64,000 bases of DNA from Perkinsus olseni (GCA_013115135.1 JABANP010000005.1:1-64000), one strand, 5' to 3'. Counted from the first letter of the stretch, positions 36,860-55,032 are shown. A program made the numbers and translations. The notes: generated from the letters alone by a model not told the origin.

Positions 36860-39800
36860 TTAATCCCGTCTCATATAGCTGTATATAACAGTAGCAAAAT
36901 ACGTCAACATCGCCAAACGTGGCACGCATATATGATACTTCGACGACGCTTTATTCCGTTCGGCTATGCACTCCAACGTCTTCTTTTCACGTGGATCGTG
37001 GACTAAATCTTCGGTCAACTTCTCAGATACCATCCTATCATGTAGTTTACGGGCTTGTGTTGAATCTATGGTACCATCACGTAGAGCTCGTGCCCATCTC
37101 GTCCGCTCATCAGAAGTCTGCTCATCACTGCTCTCGTCACTCTCTGAGACGGGATGGTCGAGACGATCGTGATTAACAAACTTCCGAAGATGTGTGACGG
37201 CCTTCTCGAACATCACCCCCTCCCAGTACACCTTTCCACACCCTCCACAAACGTAAAACTTATTATACAACTTCAATGTCATAGGATGAACCTAAGATGC
37301 GCTTTGAATCTCCGTCCTACTACCACGGCTCTAGCAATTACCTGACCCTTCACCATGTCCTTATCGGTCGTTATGATCCAGTCCCTAGCGTTACAAGAAA
37401 CACATCTCCCAAGAAGAGAATCCGGATCCACTTCAATGGCGAACTCCTGCATCACTGCGGTAAGCTGCTGGTCTATTGTATTACACAACTCAGGCAGGAC
37501 GTAGCATCTGCATCATGACCGGTAGTACATGTCATCAGTAGGCTGCTGCTTCCCATCCTCCTACTTCACACCGTTACACCATCTCCGTTTGCCGATCTTG
37601 GTTCGATAGTTCACTACGACCGCTCGATGCTGGGTTTCAGCAATATATTCCAGAGGGGCAGGCTCACAAGAGTCCAGCTCTAGCGTGTCCACCCCCAGGC
37701 CACGTAATTTACGTACTAGACGGCCCATCCCACCAGGGCATACGAGCTTTGGCTCATCTCCGTTGAAGTACGATGGCCAGTCAACCTATCGACATACAGC
37801 GTCATATCGGTCCCAGAGTCCACACTATTCCAGGGTCTTTGCCTTTTCTTTGTCTTCCTCTCCACCCAGGGCAGGGGGTTAGATAGCTTTGCTTCTCCAA
37901 ACTGCCATCGTTGTGATATGAAGATGAAGTATTCTCGCCGCGTTCCCGTCGCCTAGCAAAATGGGTCCCGCGCTATGGGTGAACCGTCTCCTACGGTGAA
38001 GATGAGTTATCGGAGTTGCAAGAGGCTTCCTCCTCGACATCGCGTTCCCCAGCCGACGCCCTCGAAGCTCGCGGAGCAATGGTGTTCGATATCGGGGCAC
38101 GGCGTCGTCTGGTAGCATTGGCATCCCACAACTAACCATTACGACAAGAGTCGGATGTGAGCGCATGAAGACCGATACTCACATCTAGGCCCGGATCGAT
38201 GCTGTTCTTGATCTGCTCAATACACTTGAGGAGCACAAGGGCATCGAGTGCTGCGTACTCTACTTGCCGAGGGGACAAAGGCCGTTTACGCCAGTTGCTC
38301 ATGCGCATCACTTTAGAGAGTGGTTTCCCCAGAAAGTACTTCACGACCTCTGTAAGCCCTCTCTGATGCTTGCTCGAACCTTTGCGAGGTGGTAAGTAAC
38401 TGTACGGGAGATGATCGTGATGGGCAGAAAACAATGTGACGCAAGGAGAATCACCTATCAACTAGGTCATTTAGATCAACGATACGGTGGGGTGTTATCC
38501 CACCCTTATCGCCATCCCCTTCCATTCCTGAGTTCCTCAATACCCGCAGGTCACCAGCTATTCCAAACCCCACTACTATTATGGCCTTGGATTCGACAAG
38601 GCGACCTGAGCACGATAGCCTCCAGTGATACTACAGCACGGCAATGACATGATAGTACCTATCTCATTGAGTAGACCATGCTCACCATGATAGACATCGA
38701 CTAGGTATACATCGTGAGGGGTAGCGAGTTGTACTAGATCAGTTGCATCACAGGTAGAGTCCAACACTAAACGGAACGTAGACCATTCAGAGTCCAGGCC
38801 AATGATGGTCCTGAAGGGGATGGTAAGACAAGCACGGAGTGGGAGGACTCTAATGGCTTACCGCTCAGCCTCCCACCGGTTGATAAGCTCTTGTAGCTCA
38901 CATACAGTAGTGATAACATGAACAGCATTCTGGAGTCGGCCTCGGTCACGCATACCAAAAGCATCCACAAGCGATAAATGGTCTTCCTCTTCCCTTTGAA
39001 AGAACTACAAAAGATAGGCAATAGATAGTGGTCGAAAGAGCAGTGAGAGGCATCGATGAACTGAAACCTTAGTACATCCCTTAGTACCTTCGCATTCTCA
39101 GCCTCATACTGTGCTTCAAGCTGTATTGCATCCTTCTGGAGCTCCTCTATCTGCTCTTTGATACTCTCCATACCATCTTCCCACCTCTTGATATCATTCT
39201 CCGGGAAGGCGCGATAGAATGCTATCGCTAGCCAGGTATGCCCGACGTCGATGAGCTGCTCACACCAGAATTGTTGAAGGGAGGGTCGACCTGTGACCAA
39301 TACAATGAGTGACTCTCTTGCAACGTGTATTACCCTCTAGCTCCTCCGTTCCTATATAGGATTCAAGATCCACATCCCCACTTGAGATACACCATCTTAT
39401 CTTTTTACGATAGTGTGCTTCTGCTACTGACGGGAAGTCCTCTTCGGTCATACCAAAGCTCTGCATTGCCTTCACAGCTTGCTTTATCAAACCACGCTGT
39501 TCCATACCTGGGGGTCTACCTGACACTACTGCCACGTTGGGGGTCCTACCTTCGATCAGGAGCTTTCGTATCCTCGGGAAATTGTCTGCTTTGAAAAGAC
39601 GTGACAGGTCATCCGTTCGGCCCTTGCCCCAGGAGCCTGTCCATGAACTCATGGAGCTGTTCCTCTGGTATCCACTTGTCCCCTAGCTGCACGGATGAAG
39701 GGATGCTTTGCTATTTGGGAGTGATGATGATGCCCTGCTCACCTCAGTGATTGACAATGCTTGAGCAGCCTCCCTAGCCTTAGACTTGTCATGGCTCGCC

Positions 39801-40508
39801 ATCATACCCAGGATCCACGCCCTAACGAGATCATGTAATGCGTACACCCATCATGATAGGCCTTAGCGTATTACTCCAGAATCTCATTTTCCAGGATAGG
39901 CTGGGATGCCTCCACAGCATCACCAGTGGCATCATCAGCACAGTCGTCACTACATTCATGCGTCGATTGTGAGTTGCCCCTCAACTGGAAGCATTGGAGC
40001 CACGACCGTAAATCACGGCCAACTGGTACGCATCCTTCTAGTACCTATATGCCTGCAGGTGTGAAAAAAAAGCGAGAGAGATCTTTGCTCACCGCAGAAG
40101 CGGCCTTTTGCCGTAGCTGTAGGGAACCCGGTAAACTAGCGGTGTCCATGCTGCTCATCATGGCGTTGACTAGATGACGTACCTATCCTCAAGTTCATCC
40201 ACATGCTTTGCCCGAGAGTCTTTCCTAAAGGCCCGTACTACCTGCCCCTGAGAAGCAAGGGTTACATCGACAACCCAATCAGGATCAACACGGCCCCACG
40301 GCTTCAGTAACCGTGCCTGAGGATGAAGCCGTAGGTCCCTGTGAAAAAGGTGCCTTGGCCCTACGATAGTTCCCGGGCTCTGCTTCCCTCGTAAGCTCTT
40401 AAGGAGTGATAACGTTCCACTACAGTCTCTGACTCTGTAGGCGTGGAGGAGTTCCTCGCCCAAAGCGCTCTCACTGGCCATCGCCTGCTCACTGCTACGG
40501 ACAACCAC
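36860..40508 (-). CDS. EXD3: EXD3/Mut-7-like 3'-5' exonuclease with Mut7-C domain
   Basis: The DEDDy exonuclease motifs are all present: Exo I GLDSEWSTFRLV (near 38780), Exo II GFGIAGDLRVLRNS (near 38550) and Exo III RQVEYAALDALVLLKCI (near 38230). They are followed by GLTEVVKYFLGKPLSK-type helices. C-terminal exons form a Mut7-C RNase-like domain: GGMGRLVRKLRGLGVDTLEL, CVSCNARDW, and the final FYVCGGCGKVYWEG zinc pair. The N-terminal exons (39.0-40.5 kb) are helical. Mut-7 proteins degrade or trim RNA in silencing and microRNA maturation. Both modules appear catalytically complete. The first exon is uncertain and could begin upstream of 40508. The 3' end faces the Atg14-like gene, 208 nt away. 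Confidence 0.78.
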
Positions 40509-41104
40509 CGATGTTTCTCATGTTCTCGCATAACAGTCACTACTTCATCTTCTTTCCACTCCGAGAATCATTCCTGGGTGTACCTCTGCTGGTTGCCTTG
40601 TCCGCTCCGCTGCGGTGGCCGTGAGCTGATGATCTATGCCCCATCCGACAGGACATCCTCTCTCGATATTGCATTGCCTGAGCATACAGCTCATTCAGAT
40701 GATGTCACCTAGACCGGCTATAAGACCACTACCATCATAGCGAGCAGTCCAATCGTAATCAGCTTCACAGGGGATGATGTCTGTGAATCCTCAGATGGCA
40801 GCGATGCTAGTATCAACTCCCTGATTCCCGTACTTCTCATTAGATGCGGACATGACGTTGGAAGAGCAACGTTCACACTACGAACGCTTCTAGAGAACTA
40901 CAGAGAAAGGCAGTCTGAGATCGTTATTATGATAGAAGTCAGACTCGTTTTTTGTGCGATACTCAGGAGCTAGAGACCAGCGAGCCTCTGAACGGCAGCA
41001 CCCACTGACAACCCAAAGCCCAACGACAGCACAGTATCACTCAAGGACCAGTAGAACGGGGATTGAAAAGCGAGGATGATGAAAGCTGATATACCAGGCG
41101 AGAA
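40509..41104. other. Intergenic stretch or first exon of the exonuclease
   Basis: A minus-strand ATG near 40852 begins MSASNEKYGNQGVDTS and could be a short first coding exon of the Mut-7-like gene, but I could not confirm a join. Otherwise the stretch between it and the otubain stop shows no recognisable feature. Confidence 0.3.
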
Positions 41105-42802
41105 CTAGATATCCTTCTTCCTTCCAGAGAATAACGCATTGTCGATGTCGGCGTCAGTGAACTCCACACGGCAAACTGGACACTTGAGGGTAATATCGTT
41201 GGCCGATGAGCTCCCCTCGGATGTTTCATTTCCTCGACTATGGTCCACCATGGACTTGAAACTACACAATGAAAGCAGCATAGAGCGGAAGCACCAGTAT
41301 ATCTGAGTACTCCACGGCAGTACTACCAGGATCGATGGAATAGCTCCGGGCAGTCCGGTGATATCCCACATAAGACATTTTCATACGTTTCGATAGCGCA
41401 CCTGCAGATCGGGCACTTGGGCTTGCATCGCCAATATGAGCAGTTCTCAATGACCTGATAATAAATACAGAAGAGTAGGAATAACTGTGATCTGTAGTAT
41501 GCCCCTTGCTGCCCACGTTGTTCTCATTCTGCAGGCAGAATAGCCTCTCCCCTACAGGGGCCTCATACAGGATGTCATAGTGTCCCGGTTTGAATAATAG
41601 TATGGCGTCCCAGTGCTCTGTCTCTTCAGGAGCAGATCGCCCAACAGGTAAGAATCTACAACAAATATAACTAGACCGGGAGGGGCACCAGCAACGGTGA
41701 CTCCCAGTCACTACTCGTATCTCTGCAATGCGGTATCCATACTCCGATCTAGTTGTACTGATAAAAACCTGACATTTAGGGCGGACGCTGCTAGGATCAT
41801 GGCCAGGGACTCAGCCTGAAAAGGACCCACACTAGTGATGCCTTTTCCCTTCGACCCATACAACACTCCTCCTTCACCTGCTACATGCTGTACTACCTCC
41901 TGACCATCGGTCCTGATCTCCCTATCCAACCACTCATCAAAGCTTCCGGCATCACTGCTAGCTAGCGCAGCCTCCGCCAAGGGCATACCGCTGACCTGGC
42001 GTGAGATGATACGGCCGAGTGTAGGTAATGATGGTGGTGATGATGGAATAGCCTCTCAAGATCACCTCCATATCCGGGTTCTCTACAGCGTATTGATAGG
42101 TCGCTAGTCGGACCAGAGCCACGATACCATGATCCACGGTCTTGTCATTCAGGACCTTGGCAGCACGTAAGAATCCTCCCAATTCATCACAGGGCGATCT
42201 CATACCTCGTTCCAGAAGCGGAGAGGGCTATCAGTATAAGAGTAATTGAGGAAGTCTTGATCGACACGATGATGGTATCCCTCCTCATCCTTCTGTAGTA
42301 GACCATGCCAACTACCACTGACTTTCTCAGTACGCCGAGCTAGAGCGAGGGCATGATGGATGAACTCATGGAACTTGTCGATATCTCCATCAAGCTGAGT
42401 CAAGGAGGAACGCTGTAACGGTGTACATGATTGTAGTGTAGTAAGGTGGTGTTATCGAGTTACAGAGGGGAACCATAGACCTTCTTACTAGCATCCTCTC
42501 AATAAGAGTTGTCCCTAGAGCACGGTAGAAGCAGTTACCGTCTCCACGTACTCGACGCCAATGAGTGGCATCGACCTAATGATGATGATAATCATGTTAC
42601 ACATAATGCTGAGGGCCTTACCACCGCATCCGATTACCTTCTCAGCCATGAGTCTGATCTTCCGCTGATGGCCTTGAGAATGGGAGAACTCCTCAGCAAG
42701 TGTCGCGAGAGGTTCTATGAAGCCTAGGCCATTCGACTTGCTTGGCAACACTTGCTGATCATCGTCATCATTTCCTATTGGGCCATTGTGAAGGGTGCTC
42801 AT
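41105..42802 (-). CDS. Otubain-type deubiquitinase with C-terminal zinc motifs
   Basis: A checked intron (about 42570-42633) joins RLMAEK to VDATHWRRVRGDGNCFYRAL, giving the catalytic Asp-x-x-Cys of OTU cysteine proteases. The rest matches otubains: DKFHEFIHHALALA, ENPDMEVILRG, then FQAESLAMILAASALNVRFL. The C-terminal LLFKPGHYDILYE holds the catalytic His. Otubains cleave ubiquitin chains and in animals restrain E2 enzymes. After the OTU domain the gene continues with two CPxC clusters: CKPKCPICRCAIETYENV and DITLKCPVCRVEFTDADI. These resemble RING or zinc-ribbon halves and are not part of standard otubains. The start MSTLHNGPIG lies 332 nt downstream of the SR gene. Confidence 0.85.
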
Positions 42803-43132
42803 AGTGTACTTAGTTGTTGATAGTAATAAAAATAGGCTACACTACTATGCTTGAATATGAGTATGCTATGGAAGCATATTGACCGTACCACAACAACACG
42901 ATACGGTGAATAATGAAGAGACAATGGCTACCTTATGTGCTTCGTCCGAGGTAATGATGATGATAGTATTGGTAGTGCAATTATTAACGTAATCGATCTC
43001 TGAAGCTGTGGCTGATGCTGTGGCTGATGATCAATGGTGCGGTATCACAGAGTTTGGCTCATAGTAAGACATCGTGCACCGGTATGGCCATCATACCAGC
43101 GGAAGCGGCGGACGACAACACACAGCAGGTTA

Positions 43133-43950
43133 TCAATCACCACGACGATCATCGTCATTACGCGAAGTACTACGGCTATCTTCACGTCTACGGCTGGTAC
43201 GTTCCTCGCTATATCGACTACGGCTACGACTATCATCACGACGCCTCTCATAAGGGGAGCGGGAGCGGTCTCTGAGGAAGGCAAGTGCACGCATGATGTT
43301 AGACCTTGAGCTTGCATCAGTGTCACCCTATACCTGGAGTTTCTCCTGTCGTCCCGCGAAGAGCCTCGACGATCACCCCCATATGGAGAGGTACCCGAGG
43401 GGCCAGAGCTCCCGTAACGGCTACTTTCACCACCATAACGGTCATCATAACGGTCGTAAGGACGGTCACTGCCATAGCGTCCACCACCATAGCCACCGCC
43501 GTATCCACCTCCATAGCCACCTCTAGCGTAACCCTTACCCCTGAGGAACCCGGATTAGCCAATCATGGAGAGGAGTAAGAATGCACCCCTTACCCCTTGC
43601 CGAAGCTACTCTCCTTATTATACATGGCAGGGGCTACTGTAATACGGCAGCCTTGGAACTCCTTATTGTCCATATCACGGATAGCATCTTCAGCATCACG
43701 ACGCTCATAGAACTGATGAGGCAGCGGTAGAGCATAAGAGGATGTATGAGGTGAAGCCTACTTACCCTTACGAAGCCAAAACCTCTACTGACGCCGGTGT
43801 ATCGATCAACTGGGATGAAGACATCTCCAATCTCACCAAACCTGAAACAGAGGTTATGATAAATCCTTGTTTGCCTGTATCCACTTGGATACGAACTGAA
43901 CGAGAGACGTGCGTCCTTCGATAACCTGGCGATATCCTACTCTATGCAAC
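43133..43950 (-). CDS. SR splicing factor (RRM plus RS domain)
   Basis: An RNA-recognition motif is seen across two joins: FGEIGDVFIPVDRYTGVSRG with FGFVR, then ERRDAEDAIRDMDNKEFQGC and RITVAPA. A Gly/Tyr-rich linker (GYGGGYGGGYGGGRYG) is followed by RS dipeptides (RDRSRSPYERRRDDSRSRS and onward), ending NDDDRRGD at 43133. This layout matches SRSF2-like splicing regulators, which bind exonic RNA and recruit the spliceosome. That fits a genome with many introns. The N-terminal RRM strand lies across an intron near 43860-43930; the true start is probably between 43940 and 44100 and was not resolved. Confidence 0.75.
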
Positions 43951-44538
43951 AGCAACCGCACGAGCCGCCGCCGCCATCACAGCGCAGCGAAGAAGAGGCA
44001 GAATCACAGGATGAGCAGCCGCAGATGCTGGAATATCAGCAGGAGCAGCGGGAGCAGCAGCAGCATAGACGGGCGCCGGCTATGCAGATCCTAGAGTGAT
44101 ATCTTGCAGTCTTGTGATGATCATAGCTGGTTATGATGAACCCCTCTAGCTGTAGTCATCACGACGGCTGTCAACTGGTCCTCCTGCTGCTGCTCCTTTA
44201 AGGATCCACTGCCCTCTTTGACGTGTTCCCATTTCGGCCCATAGCTATTATCCATCCGCATGTGTATTACTTCGAGAACTCCTCCCGTAGATCATCCTTT
44301 CGCACCCTTTCATCGATACCATCAACCTGATACCATACCTTACCGAGCGTGATGGTGATTATATGACCATACCTTGATACTAAAGAGATCGTTGAGCTGT
44401 CCGATATTCATACTGCTTCCAACGATGAGGAGAGAAGGGGGAATACCAAGTTAACTACAAACCACAGCCAACCCATCCTCCCCGAGATTGTAGCCTACAT
44501 AACACAGGAGACGGAGTTTGGTAGAAAAACGTAGACGA

Positions 44539-46480
44539 CTAGGATGATTGGCGTTGGAGTGTGGACGCTGGAAGAGGAGTAGGGATGGGCCCGGTGCGTA
44601 GAGGATGTGCTACACGTGCTGATAGCGTCCCTTCTGTCCTAACCACTTGGTGCTCTGGTGCCTTCAACACCTCGCCTTCTTCTAGTGGTCTCAAGCATGG
44701 TATCTTCTCTGCCTTGCGTCTATTCCATGCATGGGTATCATCTTTAACGGCGAGATACTCCTGAGCATCGGCGGCTAGGTATCTACAGATGAGCATCGAC
44801 AGGTGGGGGATATGAGCAGCAGCAGCAGCAGTGCTTACATATTCAAGGGATCATGGAAGAAGTATCGATACAATCCACGAGCCTTCACCGTCACCCCAGT
44901 CATCGCTGACTCGTTAGCGGGTTGTGGACTCTCATCATGTGCTTCTTCCCCCTCCGACGACGACGATGATGATGTTGAAGGATTTTGGATGAGGGATAAG
45001 TCCCTCCGTGATGGTATCGGTTATGGCTGACTCGAACTGTTTACTCTCCTCCAGAGTAAAGTTATCACGGATGACTTTACGTAGCGCATCGATATCAATG
45101 GCGCGATACCTGCCCGAGGAGGAGGGATCCGAAGGGCATCAGAGCTCTCCCATTAATGTGGTATATTACGGTGATTTCTTCAATGTAGAGTAGATATACT
45201 CGGACACCCGATCCTCACTGATCTTGTCTGCTGCTGCTGTTGCCGCTGCTGTTGATGATGACGATGTTGAGCTGGAGGACTGGCCTTCATCCTCACATCC
45301 TTTACGTAGGTAACTAAGTACTAGGTGATGGTTCGTAAACCCAGAGGCATGATGAGATTCTGCAGCCCTGCCCTGTTGTTGAGAGAACTGGTAGTAATAA
45401 TAATAGGCATCATCACTGGTATATCACCAAATTGCTACTGCTTACACATTGTTGCCCGGGATGAAGAGGTCCGTCAGTAGAGGCAGCTCATGATCTGGGG
45501 TTCACACCGTTGGTAGCAAGATATGTCCTGGCAGTATCCACGGGGTAACGCCTTTGAGGGCAGCTCCTGAAGGGTATAGGCGTAAGGGATGATTCAAGCA
45601 AGGGTCACCGCCGCCCTACTCGGGTGTGCTCAGCATTGTGACGAGGTTGTTAGCCACCTCTGCTCTATTCACACTGAATCGGCACCAATTGTCGAAGTTG
45701 CTGGTCATCTCCTGCGTCTTGGCCTCCTCACTCCTATCATCATCTTCGGGCCAGGCTACCACACCTTCCAGGGATTGTCGTAAGAACATATACTCGGGCT
45801 CGTAGAACACTCTGGGTAGTCGCCCAAGCACCTCACGTAGTGGTCCTAACCTGAGCCACACCATATGAGATTAGTGGAGGGAGGGTAAATGAGGATGGTT
45901 GATTGAAGAGAGGGATGGACTACCCTACTACCTCTCTTTTTTCTGAGAGCTCTTCCCCCAGTCCAGCTGTCTCATGAGTTTATCAACAGTAGCGTTACTA
46001 CCAAGGTCACGTATTAAGTGCTCTATCTGAAGAAGATGGTGCAGGTGGCGTACAAGTCCACACCTCCGATAGAATCCCTGCTTGACGTCACCTGTTTCAT
46101 GAGGTCCCTCGGTATATAGGACTTCTTCCCCTCTCCCTCATCATCCTCTACAACCTTCAGTGCCTTCGTCTTTCGCAGCGCCTGATCACTACTGCTTCTA
46201 TAAGCTACCAGTATCACTACCAGTAGAATGGTGGTATGCTGTGCAAAACGACGTCTCACCAGTTCCATTCCAGAATGTGGGCTACACCACATGACCTCAT
46301 CCTTAAGGATATTCCATAAGACTTTGGGTTGTACAGGGATACAACCACAGAGATGTATCTGTTGGAGGCTATAGGATGATAGAGGTGATAGCAGGAGTCC
46401 CTATCACTAACTTACCAAGTACCTGGTCTTCACCGCATGAGCATCACTGAGGTACAACAGTTCACGAACGGTATGAACGA
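44539..46480 (-). CDS. Unknown multi-exon protein
   Basis: I do not recognise this gene. Exons on the minus strand include LQQIHLCGCIPVQPKVLWNI (about 46260-46350), a Lys/Asp-rich segment KSYIPRDLMKQVTSSRDSIG, RDLGSNATVDKLMRQLDWGK (about 45960-46020), LPRVFYEPEYMFLRQSLEGV (45616-45864), AIDIDALRKVIRDNFTLEES (about 45030-45110) and a last exon ending at 44539. All are helical and soluble-looking. The boundaries and unity of the gene are uncertain. Confidence 0.4.
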
Positions 46481-46801
46481 GATGGGACAATGGACAATAA
46501 GAAACCAACTGAGAAGATGAAGCAATGTGTTCACTATGGACTGTAAATGAATAGCGATAGAGAACGGCTGAGTGCATCTCTCGGTAATAGCGCTGGCAGC
46601 AGTGGGCAGCAGACAGGAAATTTTCTTCCGGTGATGATACTCGGCATTACTAGTCCTATCCCATGATAACTAATCCACGGATGAGGGTCTTCTAACTAGT
46701 AATTTGAGACCACTTCTAAGCTACTGCACCATCATCATCTGTACCAACGTGTTGTTGCCATTGTGTTCGTATAGTTTACATCAAGACTCAGAGGGCATGC
46801 C

Positions 46802-48057
46802 TCATAATAAGCAGCCTTTTCTCTGTTTGTAGGTTTCCTCTGCCTCGGCTCTGAGCTCCGCTGTAGTCTTGGCTTTGCTACTGCTGCTGCTGCTGCCGCT
46901 ACCATCATTGGCCTGCAAGACAGCAAAAAGCCCTCAGGGTCCACATAACACTACACAGTTCCTTCTTGCCCACTTTGCCTTTATCCGTGCCAGTGTCCGC
47001 TTCTCCATCTCTCTCGATCGGTTCCCGGAATACATCTCTTACAAGGGCCCCAGATGGTGTAGTGTACAGAGGGCCATAGCTTGCTCTAAGCTCTTTGTCC
47101 ATAGTCCGTTCGATATCCGATCGTAACTCTTCTGCAGTAAGCCTCTTACTTATAGCAGACCTTACCCTTCTTTCTACCATCTCCTCGTCCGATAATGTAC
47201 CATCACCTGCTCACTCATCCTTATACACGTACCGTAATGTATTCGCATCAACATCACCTATGCTCAGTGAAATGCCACTCCCCTCTTTGGACTTGTCAGC
47301 TGCTTTCCGACGTGAATGATGCATGGTGCCAGGAGCAGGAAAGGACTCCAGGAAGTGACGAGAGTCGACAGGGAATTTACCAGCATTTTGTCGTACCTCA
47401 ACGGGGGATATACCACGAGAAAGCTACTCCGCCTCTTGCTGCTACTACTACTTACTATATCGATACACTTATCCACATCATCATCCGACATATCTTTGAA
47501 GAAGACATCACACTCAGCTAGGGCTGCCTTGACCTCAGTTGCTCCTGCTCTTGAATGATCAACATCTTCTGTGAACCAACTTTCGAACTGAAATATAGCA
47601 ACACCGGTGGGTGATAAGCCTCGAGTGATGATGATCATGATGACGATGATAGAAACAGGCTTACATAGGTGGCCCTGTCTTCAGGATCCAGTGCTGCTAG
47701 ACTATACACCGTCTCGAAGCCTCTAAAGGCAAGCTTATCCTCATCCATTGTAGGATTCAGACGGCCTCGATTGACAGGGTCCTCTACAGCATTTATACTC
47801 CGATAAACCTCATCCCAGTACTGTGTAGGAGACGTGTACTCTCCAGCGTCCAGCCGCTGTGATACGTACCTGACAATAGTAAAACATAGACCGCACATTG
47901 TATAATGATGGTGGTAGTGAGCAATGCTCACTGAGCATGTATATTACCCTAGATATTTCCGCATCAACGGGTTACTGGTAGCTCGAGTCAGCTTAGCTAC
48001 TACACCCTTACACCAGGTAGCTACCTTGGGTACAGTGAGGATATTATCGACATCCAT
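46802..48057 (-). CDS. Unknown acidic/helical protein of about 310 aa
   Basis: The start MDVDNILTVPKVATWCKGVV (48057) joins across an intron to RYVSQRLDAGEYTSPTQYWD and AFRGFETVYSLAALDPEDRA. Then come FQFESWFTEDVDHSRAGATE, AECDVFFKDMSDDDVDKCID, SKRLTAEELRSDIERTMDKE and a C terminus ending YKQRKGCLL. GT-AG signals support the joins. I know no family with this order. It begins 201 nt downstream of the Vps34 stop on the same strand, and the Ser run before its last exon is coded by AGC repeats. Confidence 0.45.
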
Positions 48058-48257
48058 GTATTAGAGAAGCCCTTTAAGCGACTAAGAGCAATGATAAGTC
48101 CTATTCAGGTCGAGAAAGATGTAGTAACATCATCGTTCCACACATATGACTCAACATAAAGGATCACATGAGAAACGGCATGTTGACAAAAATAGTTGAC
48201 ACTCACAGTTATTGTTGGTGAGGAGGGAGCAACAGAGCCGACACCTGTGCGGATACA

Positions 48258-53018
<4,761 letters not shown>

Positions 53019-53371
53019 TTGGAGTCAGCTAGGGAGGGTATAAGCATCTCACTGCAGGGACTGTACTCGAAGTTATAATAATGCCACACCATGGAGGTGC
53101 CCAAGGCTAGATACTTTCCAACTCAATACAATGAGAGATGTATAAGAGAAATCTGGATAAACAGTCGAAGTGGTGACAATGGGGTGTAGGCCAACGATCG
53201 CTACTACTACGACGACGAGGATGACTCCCAGCATCATTATAACAGCGAGCTAGCGTAGTAACTCTGGGGAAAACGATGATTCCACTATCAAGTCCCCTTC
53301 AAAGACTATTCGTCCAGGACATCATCGGGGAGTGGCAAGTTGTTATAATGATGATGAGGATGAGCAATAGT

Positions 53372-54598
53372 CTAATGGCTCTTGGCCGCCTCTGCCTCCT
53401 CACGAGCCTTCTTCCTCATGGCCGCTTTATTAATCTTAACATGAATCTTCTGTATCTGTTGTAACCTAAAATGGACCAGCACGATACACCGCACTTTAGG
53501 AAAGCAATGCTGCTGCACTACCTCAGACGCTCAGGGACTAGACGAGTCGCAGCCCAAAATTGTAGATGGTGGGCCCAGTGAGTAGCCGTCCAAGTATAGC
53601 CTGCCTGGTCCGGGAAAGACAGCTGACGGAGAACAGTATCAGCGCATCTGCAGAGGAGAGAGGGGGGAAGCATGTAATACATACAGCGAGAATGTAGCAT
53701 TACGTCATAGGGGAGGTGATAAGCCAAGTCTCCTTCTTCAGCTTGCTCATGTTGCTCATAACATACCCAGGATTGACGGCAAGGAAGTCAATGCCCTTAG
53801 CCTTGTACTCCTCATACAGGGATAGACTGAAGGAGTAGGCGTAGGCCTTGCTAGCACTATAAGGTGCCAACATAGGAGCACCCAGAGGGCCAAACATAGA
53901 TCCAAAGGACAACACAGCTCCACCATTGTTCCTCTTCACCATTTGAGGGAGTAACGCCTTAGTGATAAAAGTATTGGCACGGATATTGACGTTAATAATA
54001 TCGTCAACAACCTTATCCGTATGATCGGTGAAGAACTGGGGGAAGGGATTATTAACGCCAACATTGTTGACGAGTAGGCAGAGGTCGATACCCTCACAGG
54101 CCTTCACAAGGCCAGGTAGCCACTTCTCGGTAGGGGTGGCGAAGTCGCAAACGACGGTAATAATCTGATGACGATGAAGGCAGTGTTAAAGTTCACAGCG
54201 CGGATAGTTTCTTGAATACTACCTCGGCCGGGCCCTTCCCCTTGGCTTTGACGTCATCACGGATCTGCTTCGCACAATCCTCCAACTTACTCTCACTACG
54301 AGCAGCAAGGACTACTCCGAACCCCCGCAAGGCAAGAGTATGAGCGAAACCAAAACCAATACCACCGGTGGCACCAGTAACCTACAAGGTACATCATTAC
54401 ACATAGGAGCAACGAAAGTAGTATTACCAATGCAAAGGGTCGTTTACCAGGCTCTTCGTATTTCCTCCTCAGCTGCTCTGGTGGAGGCAGCATGAAGTAG
54501 AATCGTATCCAGCATGCCAGCTGATATACTTTGGTAGCGACGAACACGGCGCCGACTAGAAATAGGATGGTACTGATCATGGTGGTTATCAATCCCAA
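53372..54598 (-). CDS. Very-long-chain 3-ketoacyl-CoA reductase (KAR/HSD17B12-like)
   Basis: This ER short-chain dehydrogenase carries out the first reduction in very-long-chain fatty-acid elongation. An N-terminal membrane helix (MGLITTMISTILFLVGAVFV) is followed by the NADP motif VTGATGGIGFGFAHTLALRG, then LCLLVNNVGVNNPFP, VLSFGSMFGPLGAPMLAPYS with the catalytic Ser, YSASKAYAYSFSLSLYEEYK with Tyr and Lys, and FLAVNPGYVMSNM. The C terminus ends VKINKAAMRKKAREEAEAAK plus SH, a lysine-rich tail. Three or four introns are evident. Catalytic residues are complete. Confidence 0.88.
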
Positions 54599-55032
54599 AG
54601 CAGCTGCTGAACACTGATGAGTATGCGATGATCAATTGTGACGCCTACGATGCTGGGTCAGCGTGCTCGGGACACTTCTCGCGCACGCCCAAACAATCGA
54701 CATTTTTGGCATGTGGTCCGTAAGGAGAGGGGTTAGGAGGGGCCGCGGTCGTCTATCTCTGATCTGTAGAAGAGCTTTCAGTGCCAGGCCTGTGGATCCA
54801 TGGGAAGAGGTATGCCTTCACCATCTTGTAATTGAGCTTAGGGTTGGTGGTAACGTCAGGTTGAGGCACATCGTCCCCGCGTACCCACCTTGCATGGTTA
54901 TCGGCGGCCCGCTGCAGCACCACAGAATCAGACAGACATACCACGGGAGGATTTCCATAAGTTTATGAGGTTCTCTGTCCTCCCTCCCCCTTTTATGATC
55001 TCCTGTTAGAATGTACTGCTATTCAGGGGCCG
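54599..55032. other. Spacer with one weak minus-strand ORF
   Basis: A 63-codon minus-strand frame (54753-54944) has a plausible soluble sequence (NPKLNYKMVKAYLFPWIHRP), but I found no splice or start support. It may be a small gene; otherwise the stretch is intergenic. Confidence 0.25.

Noticed and set aside
42999..43580. Plus-strand His/Tyr-rich ORFs
   Set aside because: They are mirror images of the RS and Gly-Tyr repeats of the minus-strand SR protein.
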